DNA from: Stomorhina lunata
Taxonomy: Eukaryota; Arthropoda; Insecta; Diptera; Rhiniidae
DNA length: 64,000 nucleotides
Reading direction: 5' to 3'
Assembly (NCBI GenBank): GCA_933228675.1
Contig: OW121744.1
Span: forward strand, 101,506,122-101,570,121
Shown one piece after another: positions 12,831 through 25,532 of this stretch. The stretch's first letter is position 1. Every line of letters begins with the position of its first letter. The position numbers and the translations under genes are program-made. The notes beneath the pieces are model-generated. The model had not been told where the DNA came from. It searched no databases and saw only the letters and a program-made list of their open reading frames with translations.

Positions 12831-14145
12831 TGTTAATAACCTTTAACTTTTGACCCTACTTGCCTTAAATATGATGGAATGTATTGCCCAACTATTACAC
12901 ATAAAGACCCGAAAATAAAACAAATAAATAAACGTTCTACTTATCTTTAATGCTGGCCTTAAATACCTGTCTTGCATATGAAATTGTTTTAGTTATAAAA
13001 ATATTTTCTCCCAAAAGTATGCACATTAAAATAATGCTAGAAATTAGATGTTAAGATATTTGAAAATTTCGGTCACGTTTACCAAATGCCTTTGACTTAA
13101 ATACCCCCGTTGCTTTGGGTTTAACGGCTTTTAATATGACTTTAAATACCTTCAAAAGAAAAAAAGGCAGTAAATAAGGAAATATACAAATAGACAGGAT
13201 GAAACAAGACGAGGCAGAGATAGTAAGAGATAGACAGGAAATAAAGAAGAATTTAAAAGGTTATTTGTTTTAAAAGCAATCAATATTTTTAGAAATTTAT
13301 GGATTTTTAATGAAAACGAAATTCTATTTTTCATTTTGTTTTGAAAAGCTTTTAGTATCCTTAAAATATGCAGCAGTTTTGTATATTTTAAAATGCTATA
13401 AATATATCATTATTTTTAGGTTTCATATATTTTCTGAACATTCTTTAAAGTATGCTACAACTCTTTAGAGTATATTTGTGTGCTTTATAATATGTGGCAT
13501 GCTTTTAGGCATATTAACGAAGTTTTTTGAGAATATTTATAAAATCTCTTGAAATTTGTTTTATTCTGAGAAAATATTTTATTTTCATAAATGTTAAATA
13601 ATCTAGGTAAAAATTCTTGTGAACTTACATTGTATTAAAATAATGAACAATAATTTGTAAAGGCTTCGATCAAATGTCGGTCTCATGACTTCATAACTTC
13701 CAATTATTTTTGTGTTTAATAGATGAGAGGGCGTTTTGTCTAAAGATCGTTTTAAAAATTTTGTTTAATTATTCTTTACTTGTTTTGATTGCTATAAAAG
13801 TAATAAAACAAAATTTTACGAAATTTTAAAAAACGCTTTAAATTGGCACCAGTAGGAGAGTTGAGGGGGTTGATGAGTTAAATATTAAAAGCTGTAGAGA
13901 GGGATGGAGCTAGAAAGAGAAATAAAAAATTGGAAAATTGTTAGTAAAGAAAATAAAATTTTTTGAAAAATATTAAGAAAATAAGCTTTAGAATATTTAA
14001 AGGCTAACGAAACTTACGTTATACTTCAGAAAATTTTAACTAAAGTCAATTTTTAGGAGCATCAAAAAAAATTACACCCAATTTTTATGTGCGAAAAAAA
14101 AACTTATTTGTCTTAAATACAAAATCTTATTAAATAAATATTTTT
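12831..14145. other. Inter-array spacer, no gene seen
   Basis: AT-rich sequence. It contains motif variants TCCCAAAAGTATGC (13009-13022), CCTTAAAATATGC (13359-13371) and CTTTAAAGTATGC (13443-13455). A purine-rich stretch lies near 13150-13260. No credible coding region. Confidence 0.6.
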
Positions 14146-14465
14146 TTCCCCAAACTCATTTCAGAAGTCACCGACACTTTCATTGACATCATAGTTCTAT
14201 TTGTTCTTTTATGTGTTTGAGCCTGATGAAAAATATTATTTTTTTTGTTAGAACAGCAAATGCAGCTGACACTTTTCATACCCTACACCACAAGAGCTGT
14301 TAAAGGTGTTACTACTTTGTGTTAATATGTAACCATTTAAATCATAATTACAGAGTTCTGAGTCGTATTTAATGATAAACGGATTGACAATCAATTGCAA
14401 AGTCAGAATTTCAGGAAAATATTGTGTAACATACCTTAGGGATTTTTAAAGATATAATTTTCTTC

Positions 14466-15958
14466 TAAAGAGTTTAGTTTAAAATAAGAAATTTTTGAAA
14501 ATTTACCTATAAAAATAAAAAATTTTTTGAAAAATTTCCTATAAAAATAAGGAATTTTATAAAAAATCCTATAAAAATAAGAAATTTTTTAAGAATTCAC
14601 ATTCAAAATAGGAAATTTTTGGAAAATTTCCAATAAAAATAAGAAATTTTTGAAAAATTTCCTATAAAAAGAAGAAATTTTTGAATAATTTCATATAAAA
14701 ATAAGAAATTAAAAAAAAATTTCTATAAAAAAAGAAACTTTTGAAAAATTTCCTATAAAAAACAAGAAATTTTTGAAAATTTTTCTATACAAATAAAAAA
14801 TTTTTGAAAAATTTCTTACAAAAATAAGAAATTTTTGAAAAATTTCCTGTAGAAATAAGAAATTTTTGAAAATTTTCAAATAAAAATAAGAAATTTTTGA
14901 AAAATCTCCTATCAAAATAAGAAATTTTTAAAAATTTCTTATAAAAATAAGAAATTTTTGAACAATTTCCTATAAAAATAAGAAACTTTTAAAAAATTTC
15001 CTATAACAATAAAAATTTTAAAAAAATTTATATAAAAAAAGAAATTTTTGAAAAATTTCCTATAAAAATAAAAAATTTTTGAAAAATTTCCTATAAAAAT
15101 AAGAAATTCTTGAAAAATTTCCTATAAAAATAAGAAATTTTTGAAAAAATTCCTATAAAAATAAGAAATTTTTGAAAAATTCGTTAAAAAAAATAAGAAA
15201 TTTTTGAAAAATTTCCTATAAAAATAAGAAATTTTTGAAAAATTTCCTATAAAAATAAGAAAATTTTGAAAAATTTTCTATAAAAATAAGAAATTTTTGA
15301 AAAACTTCCTATTAAAATAAGAAATTTTTGAATAATTTTCTTATAAAAATAACAAATTTAAAAAACAATTCCTATAAAAACAAGAATTTTTTTTTAATTT
15401 CCAAAAAAGATAAGAAATTTTTAAAAAAATTTCAATAAAAATAAGAAATTTTTGGAAAATTTTCTATAAAATACGAAATTTTTGAAAAATTTCCTAAAAA
15501 TATAAGAAACTTTAATTTAATAAGAATGTTTTGAAAAATTTCCTATAAAAATAAAAAATTTTTAAAAAATTTCCTATAAAAATAAGAAATTTTTAAAAAA
15601 TTTCCTATAAAAATAAGAAATTTTTGAAAAATTTCCTATAAAAATAAGAAATTTTTGAAAAATTTCCTATAAAAATAAGAAATTTTTCAAAAATTTCCTA
15701 TAAAAATAAGAAGTTTTTGAAAATTTTCCTATAAAAATAAGAAATTTTTGTAAAATTTCCTATAAAAATAAGACATTTTTGAAAAATTTCCTATAAAAAT
15801 AAGAAATTTTTAAAAAATTGCCTATAGAAATAAGAAATTTTTTAAAAATTCCCTATAAAAATAAGAAATTTTAGAAAAATTTCCATAAAAAAAAAGAAAT
15901 TTTTAAAAAATTTCTTATAAAACAAAGAAATTTTTAAAAAATTTCCTAAAATATAAGA
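14466..15958 (+). repeat. Family C array, forward part (copy 1)
   Basis: Units resemble AATAAGAAATTTTTGAAAAA followed by TTTCCTATAAAA, with a period of about 31 bp. The centre TTTCCTATAAAAA looks like a decayed TTTTCTATAGAAAA core. Units are diverged by point changes and small indels. Confidence 0.9.
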
Positions 15959-16405
15959 AATTTCTTATTTTTATAGGAAATTTTTAAAAAATTTCGTTTT
16001 TTTTTTAAATTTCGTATTTTTGTAGAAATTTTGGCAAAATTTTTGTATTTCTTTAAAAAATTTTTTAAAAATATCTTATTTTATAGGAAATTTTTCAAAA
16101 ATTTCTTATTTTCATAGAAAATTTTTCAAAAGTTTCGTATTTTATAAAAAATTTTTCTAAAATTTCTTATTTTTATAGGAAATTTTTCAAATTTGTTTAT
16201 TTGTATAGGAAATTTTTCAAAAAATAGGAAATTCTTCAAAAAAGTGTTATTTTTATAAGAAATTTTTAAAAAATTTCTTATTTTTATAAGAAATTTTTCA
16301 AACATTTCTTATTTTTATAAGAAATTTTTCAAAAATTTCTTATTTTTATAGGAAATTTAACAAAAATTTCTTATGTTTATATGAAATTTTTTAAAAAATT
16401 CATAT
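15959..16405 (-). repeat. Family C array, inverted part (copy 1)
   Basis: At about 15957 the array flips: TATAAGAAATTTCTTATTTT forms the head-to-head junction, and the following units read TTTTTATAGGAAATTTTTCA. The two arms can pair, giving a large AT-rich foldback. Confidence 0.88.
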
Positions 16406-16812
16406 TTGTGTTAATCTTTTGACAAATAGTTTAAATTTCCCTAAAAGTATGCTACACAAATGTTTTTAAAATCTATTACATTTCGATCAACATTCCCCAA
16501 ACTCATTTCAGAAGTCACCGACACTTTCATTGACATCATAGTTCTATTTGTTCTTTTATGTGTTTGAGCCTGATGAAAAATATTATTTTTTTTGTTAGAA
16601 CAGCAAATGCAGCTGACACTTTTCATACCCTACACCACAAGAGCTGTTAAAGGTGTTACTACTTTGTGTTAATATGTAACCATTTAAATCATAATTACAG
16701 AGTTCTGAGTCGTATTTAATGATAAACGGATTGACAATCAATTGCAAAGTCAGAATTTCAGGAAAATATTGTGTAACATACCTTAGGGATTTTTAAAGAT
16801 ATAATTTTCTTC

Positions 16813-18305
16813 TAAAGAGTTTAGTTTAAAATAAGAAATTTTTGAAAATTTACCTATAAAAATAAAAAATTTTTTGAAAAATTTCCTATAAAAATAAGGA
16901 ATTTTATAAAAAATCCTATAAAAATAAGAAATTTTTTAAGAATTCACATTCAAAATAGGAAATTTTTGGAAAATTTCCAATAAAAATAAGAAATTTTTGA
17001 AAAATTTCCTATAAAAAGAAGAAATTTTTGAATAATTTCATATAAAAATAAGAAATTAAAAAAAAATTTCTATAAAAAAAGAAACTTTTGAAAAATTTCC
17101 TATAAAAAACAAGAAATTTTTGAAAATTTTTCTATACAAATAAAAAATTTTTGAAAAATTTCTTACAAAAATAAGAAATTTTTGAAAAATTTCCTGTAGA
17201 AATAAGAAATTTTTGAAAATTTTCAAATAAAAATAAGAAATTTTTGAAAAATCTCCTATCAAAATAAGAAATTTTTAAAAATTTCTTATAAAAATAAGAA
17301 ATTTTTGAACAATTTCCTATAAAAATAAGAAACTTTTAAAAAATTTCCTATAACAATAAAAATTTTAAAAAAATTTATATAAAAAAAGAAATTTTTGAAA
17401 AATTTCCTATAAAAATAAAAAATTTTTGAAAAATTTCCTATAAAAATAAGAAATTCTTGAAAAATTTCCTATAAAAATAAGAAATTTTTGAAAAAATTCC
17501 TATAAAAATAAGAAATTTTTGAAAAATTCGTTAAAAAAAATAAGAAATTTTTGAAAAATTTCCTATAAAAATAAGAAATTTTTGAAAAATTTCCTATAAA
17601 AATAAGAAAATTTTGAAAAATTTTCTATAAAAATAAGAAATTTTTGAAAAACTTCCTATTAAAATAAGAAATTTTTGAATAATTTTCTTATAAAAATAAC
17701 AAATTTAAAAAACAATTCCTATAAAAACAAGAATTTTTTTTTAATTTCCAAAAAAGATAAGAAATTTTTAAAAAAATTTCAATAAAAATAAGAAATTTTT
17801 GGAAAATTTTCTATAAAATACGAAATTTTTGAAAAATTTCCTAAAAATATAAGAAACTTTAATTTAATAAGAATGTTTTGAAAAATTTCCTATAAAAATA
17901 AAAAATTTTTAAAAAATTTCCTATAAAAATAAGAAATTTTTAAAAAATTTCCTATAAAAATAAGAAATTTTTGAAAAATTTCCTATAAAAATAAGAAATT
18001 TTTGAAAAATTTCCTATAAAAATAAGAAATTTTTCAAAAATTTCCTATAAAAATAAGAAGTTTTTGAAAATTTTCCTATAAAAATAAGAAATTTTTGTAA
18101 AATTTCCTATAAAAATAAGACATTTTTGAAAAATTTCCTATAAAAATAAGAAATTTTTAAAAAATTGCCTATAGAAATAAGAAATTTTTTAAAAATTCCC
18201 TATAAAAATAAGAAATTTTAGAAAAATTTCCATAAAAAAAAAGAAATTTTTAAAAAATTTCTTATAAAACAAAGAAATTTTTAAAAAATTTCCTAAAATA
18301 TAAGA
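16813..18305 (+). repeat. Family C array, forward part (copy 2)
   Basis: Duplicate of 14466-15958 at an offset of 2347 bp, with the same irregular units in the same order. Confidence 0.9.
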
Positions 18306-18752
18306 AATTTCTTATTTTTATAGGAAATTTTTAAAAAATTTCGTTTTTTTTTTAAATTTCGTATTTTTGTAGAAATTTTGGCAAAATTTTTGTATTTCTT
18401 TAAAAAATTTTTTAAAAATATCTTATTTTATAGGAAATTTTTCAAAAATTTCTTATTTTCATAGAAAATTTTTCAAAAGTTTCGTATTTTATAAAAAATT
18501 TTTCTAAAATTTCTTATTTTTATAGGAAATTTTTCAAATTTGTTTATTTGTATAGGAAATTTTTCAAAAAATAGGAAATTCTTCAAAAAAGTGTTATTTT
18601 TATAAGAAATTTTTAAAAAATTTCTTATTTTTATAAGAAATTTTTCAAACATTTCTTATTTTTATAAGAAATTTTTCAAAAATTTCTTATTTTTATAGGA
18701 AATTTAACAAAAATTTCTTATGTTTATATGAAATTTTTTAAAAAATTCATAT
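18306..18752 (-). repeat. Family C array, inverted part (copy 2)
   Basis: Duplicate of 15959-16405 at an offset of 2347 bp. Confidence 0.88.
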
Positions 18753-18839
18753 TTGTGTTAATCTTTTGACAAATAGTTTAAATTTCCCTAAAAGTATGCT
18801 ACACAAATGTTTTTAAAATCTATTACATTTCGATCAATA

Positions 18840-20005
18840 TCAAATGTTGCTATTTGGCTAAAGCTTTCAGTGGTATAGGGTATCTAATGGTCCGTTCTGA
18901 CAGATTACACTATCTCACATGTTTTGTGCCGTGGTAGGTTGCATTAATGTAAGAGGGGTTTGACCTGAATTTGCCACATAACCATATTGTAGGCGAGACA
19001 TTAACCATATATGTATATGTGTGAATGTGTGTATGTACAAGTAGAGATCAGACCACAAAAAATGCAAGCACGTTTTTCCATATACTAATACAATTCAAAG
19101 AATGTAAATATGTATTTGAAAGACATATGTATCTATTTAAAAAACATGTAAAAAGCAGAGCTTTGTAAGCATATACAGAAAAAGTATGTAAATAACAGCG
19201 AATGAATGTTTTTGAATAATTTTGTACATTTTTTTGTGTGTGTGTGTTTTCGGTATATGTAAAACATACAATATGTCAAATGCAGACAAGCATAGTCATT
19301 TTATGTAATGCCTATTTTTAGGCATGTTTGCATAAAAGTAAAGCCAAGCTAAAGAGAAGAAAAAAAAAAACACTAAACAAAACAGAAAAGTAGGCTGCTA
19401 GCAGTTTAAACATTTTTCATGCCATGAACTAAAACAAAAAAATCTACAGCTGCAGCAGCAGCAGAAGCTACAGCCTAGCCATTGCATTTCGAAATCACAA
19501 CTCGAGAAATGAACAAAACAATATTTGTTGCTGTATTGTTTTGTCGAATTCTATAGCCATTCACTTGCACGAAAATGTTCATTTTAGGCTCCAGTCAAAG
19601 GCAAAAACTCATTTTAGTATTTGCTTTTGTTTATGAGGCCATTTTAGGTTTTTAGCTTTTTTTGTATTTACATGCATAAATTCTATAGTTCCCTAAAAGT
19701 ACAATTGCATTGTAATACATAAATTTACACTTTAAGTGAAAAAGTCTTAGCAGGAGTACCAGCAAATGGCTGTTACAAATCATGAAGGTGTTCCATATAA
19801 GGGAAATTACGGGATCAAGGAATGTTGGTATTGTAGTTTCCTTAGATTTTTTTGAAAACTTTTACAAAAAAAATTAACCTAAAAATATGCTAAATAGTTC
19901 TTTGTTTGAATTTAAACATATTGCCTAAAAGTATGCTTTAATTTTAAATAACCTTAAGATCTAAATTTTATTTTCTCAACCATATTATGTTACTAAATAG
20001 TTAGA
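18840..20005. other. Inter-array spacer rich in the GCCTAAAAGTATGC motif
   Basis: AT-rich spacer without a credible gene. Motif copies: GCCTATTTTTAGGC, an imperfect dyad, at 19310-19323; CCCTAAAAGT at 19691-19700; CCTAAAAATATGC at 19878-19890; exact GCCTAAAAGTATGC at 19923-19936. A short CAG-rich stretch lies at about 19446-19470. Confidence 0.6.
19923..19936 (+). other. Dispersed 14-bp spacer motif, exact copy
   Basis: GCCTAAAAGTATGC lies about 80 bp before the family D array. It is identical to 59242-59255 and to the reverse complement of 8553-8566. Confidence 0.6.
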
Positions 20006-23000
20006 AAAAATATTTTCTATAAAAGCAATTTCTTAAAAAAAAATTCTTTAGAAAAAATTTCTTAGAGAAAACTTTTTTATAGAAAAAATTTCTTAGAGAA
20101 AATTTTTCTATAGAAAAAAATTTTAAAGAAAATTTTCTATTAGAAAAAATTTTAAAGAAAATTTTCTGTTAAGAAAAATTTCTTCGATAAAATTTTTCTA
20201 TAAAAAAATTTCTTAGATAAAATTTTTCTAAAGAAAAAATTTTTTTATAGAAAAAATTTATTTTATAGAAAAAATTTCTGAGAGAAAATTTTTCTACACA
20301 AGAAAAGATTTGAAAAAACTTTTTAATTAAAAAAGTTATTTAGAGAAAATTTTTCTATTGAAAACATTTTCCAAATATAGAAAAAATTTCTTAGAGAAAA
20401 TCTTTCTATAAAATAAAAATTTCTATTAAAAAAATTGCTTCGAGAAAATTTTTCTATAAAAAAAATTTCTTGGATAAAATTTTTTTAAAGAAAAAATTTT
20501 TTTTTATAGAAAAATTTTATAGGAATAATTTCTGAGAAAAAATTTTTCTACACAAAAAAAGATTTGAAAAAACTTTTTAATTAAAAAAGTTATTTAGAGA
20601 AAATTTTTCTACTGAAAACATTTCTTAGAAAAAATTTCTAAAAATAATTTTTTATACAAAAAATTTCTTATAAAAAATTTTTCTATAGAAAAATTAAAAA
20701 AAAAAAAACTTTCCGTAGAAAACATTTCTTGAGAAATTTTTCAATAGAAAAAATTTCTAAGAGAAAAATTTTCTGTGAAAAAAATTCTTCGAGAAAATTC
20801 TTTTATAGAAAAAAAAATTTCTAAGAGAAATTTTTCAGTCGAAAAACTTTCTTAGAAAAAATATTTCTATAGAAAAAAAATTTTTAAGAAAAATTTTTCT
20901 ATAAATTAAAATTTCTTAGATACAATTTTTCAATGAAAAAAAATTTCTTAGAGGGAATTTTTCTACAAAAAAAAAAAATTCCTTAGAGAAGATTTTTTGT
21001 TTTGCTGCGCATTTTTCTATAAAAAACAATTTTTTTTCTTTAAGAACATTTTTCTACAGAGAAAGTTTTTCTATAGAAAACACTTCTTAGACAAAATTAT
21101 TATGTAGAAAAAAATTCTTAAAAAAAACTTTCTATAGAAATAATATTATAAAAAAGATTTTTCTATGAAAAACATTTCTTAGAAAAAATTTTTCTAGAGA
21201 AAAATTTTGTATAGAAAAATCTTTCTAAAGAAATTTTTTTAGAAAAAAATCTTTCTATAAAAAATTTTTCTAGAGAAAATTTTTGAATATAAAGAAAAAA
21301 CTTTCTAGAGAAACTTTTTCCATAAAAAATCGATAGAAAATGTTTCTATAGAAAAATCTTTCCAGAGAAAATTTTTCTATAGAAAAAATTACTTAGAGAA
21401 AATTTTTTTTATATAAAAAATTTCTCAGAGAACTTTTTTCTATAGAATTAAATTCTTAGAGAAATTTTTATATGGAAACAATTTTTAGAGAAAATTGTTC
21501 TAAAGAAACATTTTTTTAAAGAATATGTTTCTAAAAAAAAAATTGTCAGGGAAAATTTTTGTTTAGAAAAAATTTTTTAGAGAAAATTTTTCTTTAGAAA
21601 AATTTTTTAGAGAAAATTTTTCTTTAGAAAAATTTTTTAGATACAATTTAGAAAAATTTTTGCATATAATTTTCTATAAAAAAAATTTCTTAGGGAAAAT
21701 TTTTCTCTAGAAAGAATTTCTTAGAAAATTGTTCTATAGAAATATTTTATTAAAAAAAAATTTTCTATATTTCTTACATAAAATTTTTCGATATTAAAAA
21801 TTTCTTACAGAAAATGTTTTTATAAAAAAAAATTTCCATAGCAAAAATTTCTAACAAAAAATTTTTGACAGAAAATTTTTCTATAAAATAAATTATTTAG
21901 AGAAAATTTTTCTTTAAAAAAAAAATTAAGAGGAAATTTTCTTAGAAAAAATTTCTTAGAGACAATTTTTCTATAGAAAACATTTCTTAAAGAAAATATT
22001 TCTAAAGACAAAAATTGTTATAGAAAAAATTTTTTAGGGACAATTTTCTGTAGACAAATTTTCTCAAAAAAACGTTTTCTAAAAAAAATTTTCTATGAGA
22101 AATATTTTTATAGCAAAATTTTTCTGTAGAAATAGTTCTTATAGAAAATATTTTATTTTAGAAAAAAAATTTATAAAGATAATTTTTCTATTGAAAAAAA
22201 TTCATATAGAAAAATTTTCTGTAGAAGAATTTCATAAAAAAAATTTTCTATAGAAAACTTTTTTCTCTAAAAAAATTTTCTATAGAAAAAATTTTATATA
22301 GAACATTTTTTATAGAAAAAAATTTTATATAGAAAATTTTTCTATAGAAAAAAGTTGTATAGAAATTTTTTTTAAGAAAAAATTTTCTTTTTCAAATTTT
22401 CTCAAAGAAATTTTTATAAAGAAAAATTTTCTATAAGAAATTTTTCTATAGCATATTTTTTCTGTAGAAATAGTTCTTATAGAAAAAAATTCATATAAAA
22501 ATGGTTCTATAGATAATTTTTCTATAGAAGAAATTCTGTATAGAACATTTGTTATAGAAAAAATTTCATATAGAAAATTTTTCTATAGAAAAAATTTGTA
22601 TAGAAATTTTTTTAAAGAAAAAATTTTCTTTTTCAAATTTTCTCAAAGAAATTCTTTCTAAAGAAAAATTTTCTATAAGAAATTTTTCTATAGCTAAATT
22701 TTTCCGTAGAAATAGTTCTTATAGAAAAACTTTCATATAACAATTTTTCTATAGAAAAAATTTTATACAGAAAAATTTTATATAGAAAAATTTTCTATAG
22801 AAAAAATTTTATATAGAACTTTTTTATAGAAAAAATTTTATATAGAAAATTTTTCTATAGAAAAAATTTGTTTAGAAAATTTTTTAAAGAAAAAATGTTC
22901 TCTTTCAAATTTTCTCAAAGATTTTCCTTCTAAAGAAAAATTTTCTATGAGAAATTTTTCTAAAGCAAAATTTTTCTGTAGAAATAGATCTTATTGAAAA

Positions 23001-23575
23001 AATTTCATATAAAAATTTTTCTATAGATAATTTTTCTATAGAAAAATTTTCTATAGAAAAAATTTTATATAGAACATTTTTATAGAAAAAATTTCATATA
23101 GAAAGTTTTTCTATAGAAACATTTTCATATAGAAAAATTTTCTGTAGAAGAACTTCATAAAAAAAAAATTCTATAAAAAAAATTTCATATAAAATATTTT
23201 ATATCTATATCTATCTATCTACTTTTCTACAGAAATTTTTTTAATAGAGAAAATTTTTTATGGAAATAAAACAATTTATATAGGTAAAAATGTTTTTATA
23301 GAAAAAATTTTATATGGTTTTTTTTGTAGAAAATATTTCATATAGAAATTTTTTTATAGAAAAAATTTCATATAGAATTTTTATAGAAAAAATTTCATAT
23401 AGAATTTTTATAGAAAAAATTTCATACAAAAAAATTTTTATAGTAAAAATTAAGTAAAGAAAATGTTTTTATAGAAAAATTCGGATATTTTTTTATAGAA
23501 AAAACTTCCCAAGAAAATTGTCTATAGAAAACGTTTTTTATAGAAAATTGTATATCGAAAATATTGGGAAGCAAA
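20006..23575 (+). repeat. Family D degenerate array (about 3.6 kb)
   Basis: Imperfect units alternate TTTTTCTATAGAAAAAATTT with CTTAGAGAAAATT in the left part, and with CATATAGAAAATT or TTATATAGAA in the right part from about 22140. The period is near 31 bp but indels are frequent. Near 22300-23000 a higher-order block of roughly 260-270 bp recurs, marked by TTTCAAATTTTCTCAAAGA at about 22392, 22644 and 22904. No coding potential. Confidence 0.88.
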
Positions 23576-25532
23576 CTTTGAAACGCGTATTAATTCGTAT
23601 GCCTTTCAAAATATGACACTACTTTTCTATTTTGTATAAGCCCCCCTCAACCTTTCCCATTTTCCACCCTTTTCATTGCTACCTTTCATCAATATTCAAT
23701 AATTTTCCATAAGCCAAAATTAAAGCATACTCTAGGGAGTTGTCATTTAATTTCCCCTGTTATCATTGTTAAGCTTATTATTGTAACAAAGTTTCTATTA
23801 ATTATAATCTTAAAATTATTATCAACTTCAATTAACCTAAGTTCGACTAAGAAACCTTTGAAACTGAAACTTTTTCCTGTTTAATAGCCAAAGGGCCAAA
23901 AACATACTTATGCATAAGTTAGCAAAGGTTATTACTGGAAAAGTACTAACAATAGTTTTAAATTACTTATTTACTTTAATAAAAGTCGTGCCCTTAATTT
24001 TGGATAAATCTAAGCTAAAAATAGCTGGGGAATGGTAGGAATATAATTAAAAGGACTAATGAAAGGCGAAATTATCAATAGTTTGACTATAAAACAGACA
24101 TAAATTTAGAGAATTTTTGGGGATAGGTTTAGGCAAAAGAAAACTTCTTACAATTATTTGGGGGCATTTGTAATTGTATTTCTAGTAAATTTGTCAGGAA
24201 TTTTAATAGGTCAAGGAGATGAGTTCATTATTCTTAAACTTTTTCCCTTTTTATATCTAAGTACCTGTCAACTATGGAACTTGTAATTAGATTAGTTTTG
24301 TATAAAACTTTTCCAATAATCTGTGGTATTCCATAGAATTTTTTCTTAAATCAATTGCTTTGAATGCCCTTAGCATCTTTACTACACTAAATACATCCCT
24401 TTTTCCCTGCCTGGGTTTGTAGTTTCAAAAGACTCCCAAAAGTATGCTTCACTTAAATCGAACAACAATAAAACCCTTATCATTCACTAAAATACTTGCC
24501 AATATTTTCTTTTTAGTTAAGTAAATATTGCTGAATTATGAAGCTTAGCAAGGAATATACTTCCGAAATCCTGGACAATAAAACTAAACCTTTTTCAATA
24601 AATATTTAACAAATCAAGCAGATGAATGCAATTTTAGGGATCATTTCAGGCCAAGAAATGAGAATAACTAAAACCTCTTAACCCAAAAATACTGATGAAA
24701 ACTAAAAGCAAAGTTTTTGTTTAAATAAATATTAAAGCCTTTAAAGGATAGCAAAAATCCTGGCTAAATCTGTCTCTATTATCCTTTCACTAATTTGTGA
24801 AAAAATTGGGTTTTCATAATCAATATTTATTATTGAAAAAACCCCAGAATTTCTAAATATTAAACTGAAATTTGAATTGCTTTCTACCCCTTTTAAAGAG
24901 TTTTCCCAGTTACCATTTCTATTTATTTTCACTTCTTATTATTTGTTATTTTCTATCTCATCTTTAGCTTCTTCCTTTCGCCTTCTTGTGTCGCCACAAA
25001 ACGGAAGTCTGGCATATTTCCTTGAAAATTTATGAGTACTTTGCAGACATTGCTTGCGAATTGTATAAAAATATTTAAGTAGCGGAAGGAATTTTCTTGG
25101 CCCTGGCACTTGAACTTTTAATAGTATATAATTTAAAGCATACTTTTGGGATTGAATTGAAGAGAAACACAAATTTGTTAGGTTTTTAAAGAAAAGGATG
25201 TATTTTGATAATTTTTATAATGATAGTAATTTGTAGAGATTTTGTTTTAAATATTTTATAAATTAGGATACGTTTTGTTCCTATATCTTTTCCTCTTTAT
25301 GTATCTCTTTACACTGCCTCTTTCTCTCTGTATCCATATCTAAAGCATACTTCCAGGTTTACATTGGAAAATACGCGATTTATGTTATAGTTAATTTACA
25401 AGACAAAGATAGCCCAACCTAAACATGAGTTACACGAGAAGAATTTGTTATACGTATTCGAGTATCAAAGGAATTAAATGAAATTCTTTTTTTTACTAAC
25501 AGGAAATTTTTGACATATAAATGAACCGTATA
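23576..25532. other. Inter-array spacer, no gene seen
   Basis: Almost 2 kb without array repeats. Motif variants occur at 23725-23738 (GCATACTCTAGGGA), 24435-24447 (CCCAAAAGTATGC), 25138-25150 (GCATACTTTTGGG) and 25345-25357 (GCATACTTCCAGG). The open frames at 24741-24932 and 24939-25172 show no domain and I do not call them. Confidence 0.6.

Larger units (their letters stand above)
14146..16492. repeat. Copy 1 of a 2347-bp tandem duplication
   Basis: Sequence from TTCCCCAAACTCATTTC at 14146 recurs exactly 2347 bp downstream at 16493. Every stretch I compared by eye was identical, including irregular positions in the internal array, such as a 68-codon frame at 14709-14915 that recurs identically at 17056-17262. 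The unit contains about 320 bp of non-repetitive sequence, a forward family C array, an inverted family C array and a short tail ending at TTTCGATCAA. It is either a very recent duplication or an assembly artefact. Confidence 0.95.
16493..18839. repeat. Copy 2 of the 2347-bp tandem duplication
   Basis: This is a direct repeat of 14146-16492. The last shared stretch, ending in TTTCGATCAA, is at 18828-18837; the sequence then diverges into unique spacer. No difference from copy 1 was noticed in the segments compared. Confidence 0.95.

Noticed and set aside
14160..14470. A non-repetitive segment in the duplication as a possible small RNA gene
   Set aside because: I could not find a tRNA cloverleaf, promoter boxes or a stable fold; it is left as unassigned sequence.
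14709..14915. 68-codon frame repeated identically at 17056-17262
   Set aside because: Its identity comes from the 2347-bp duplication, and its sequence is family C repeat read-through.
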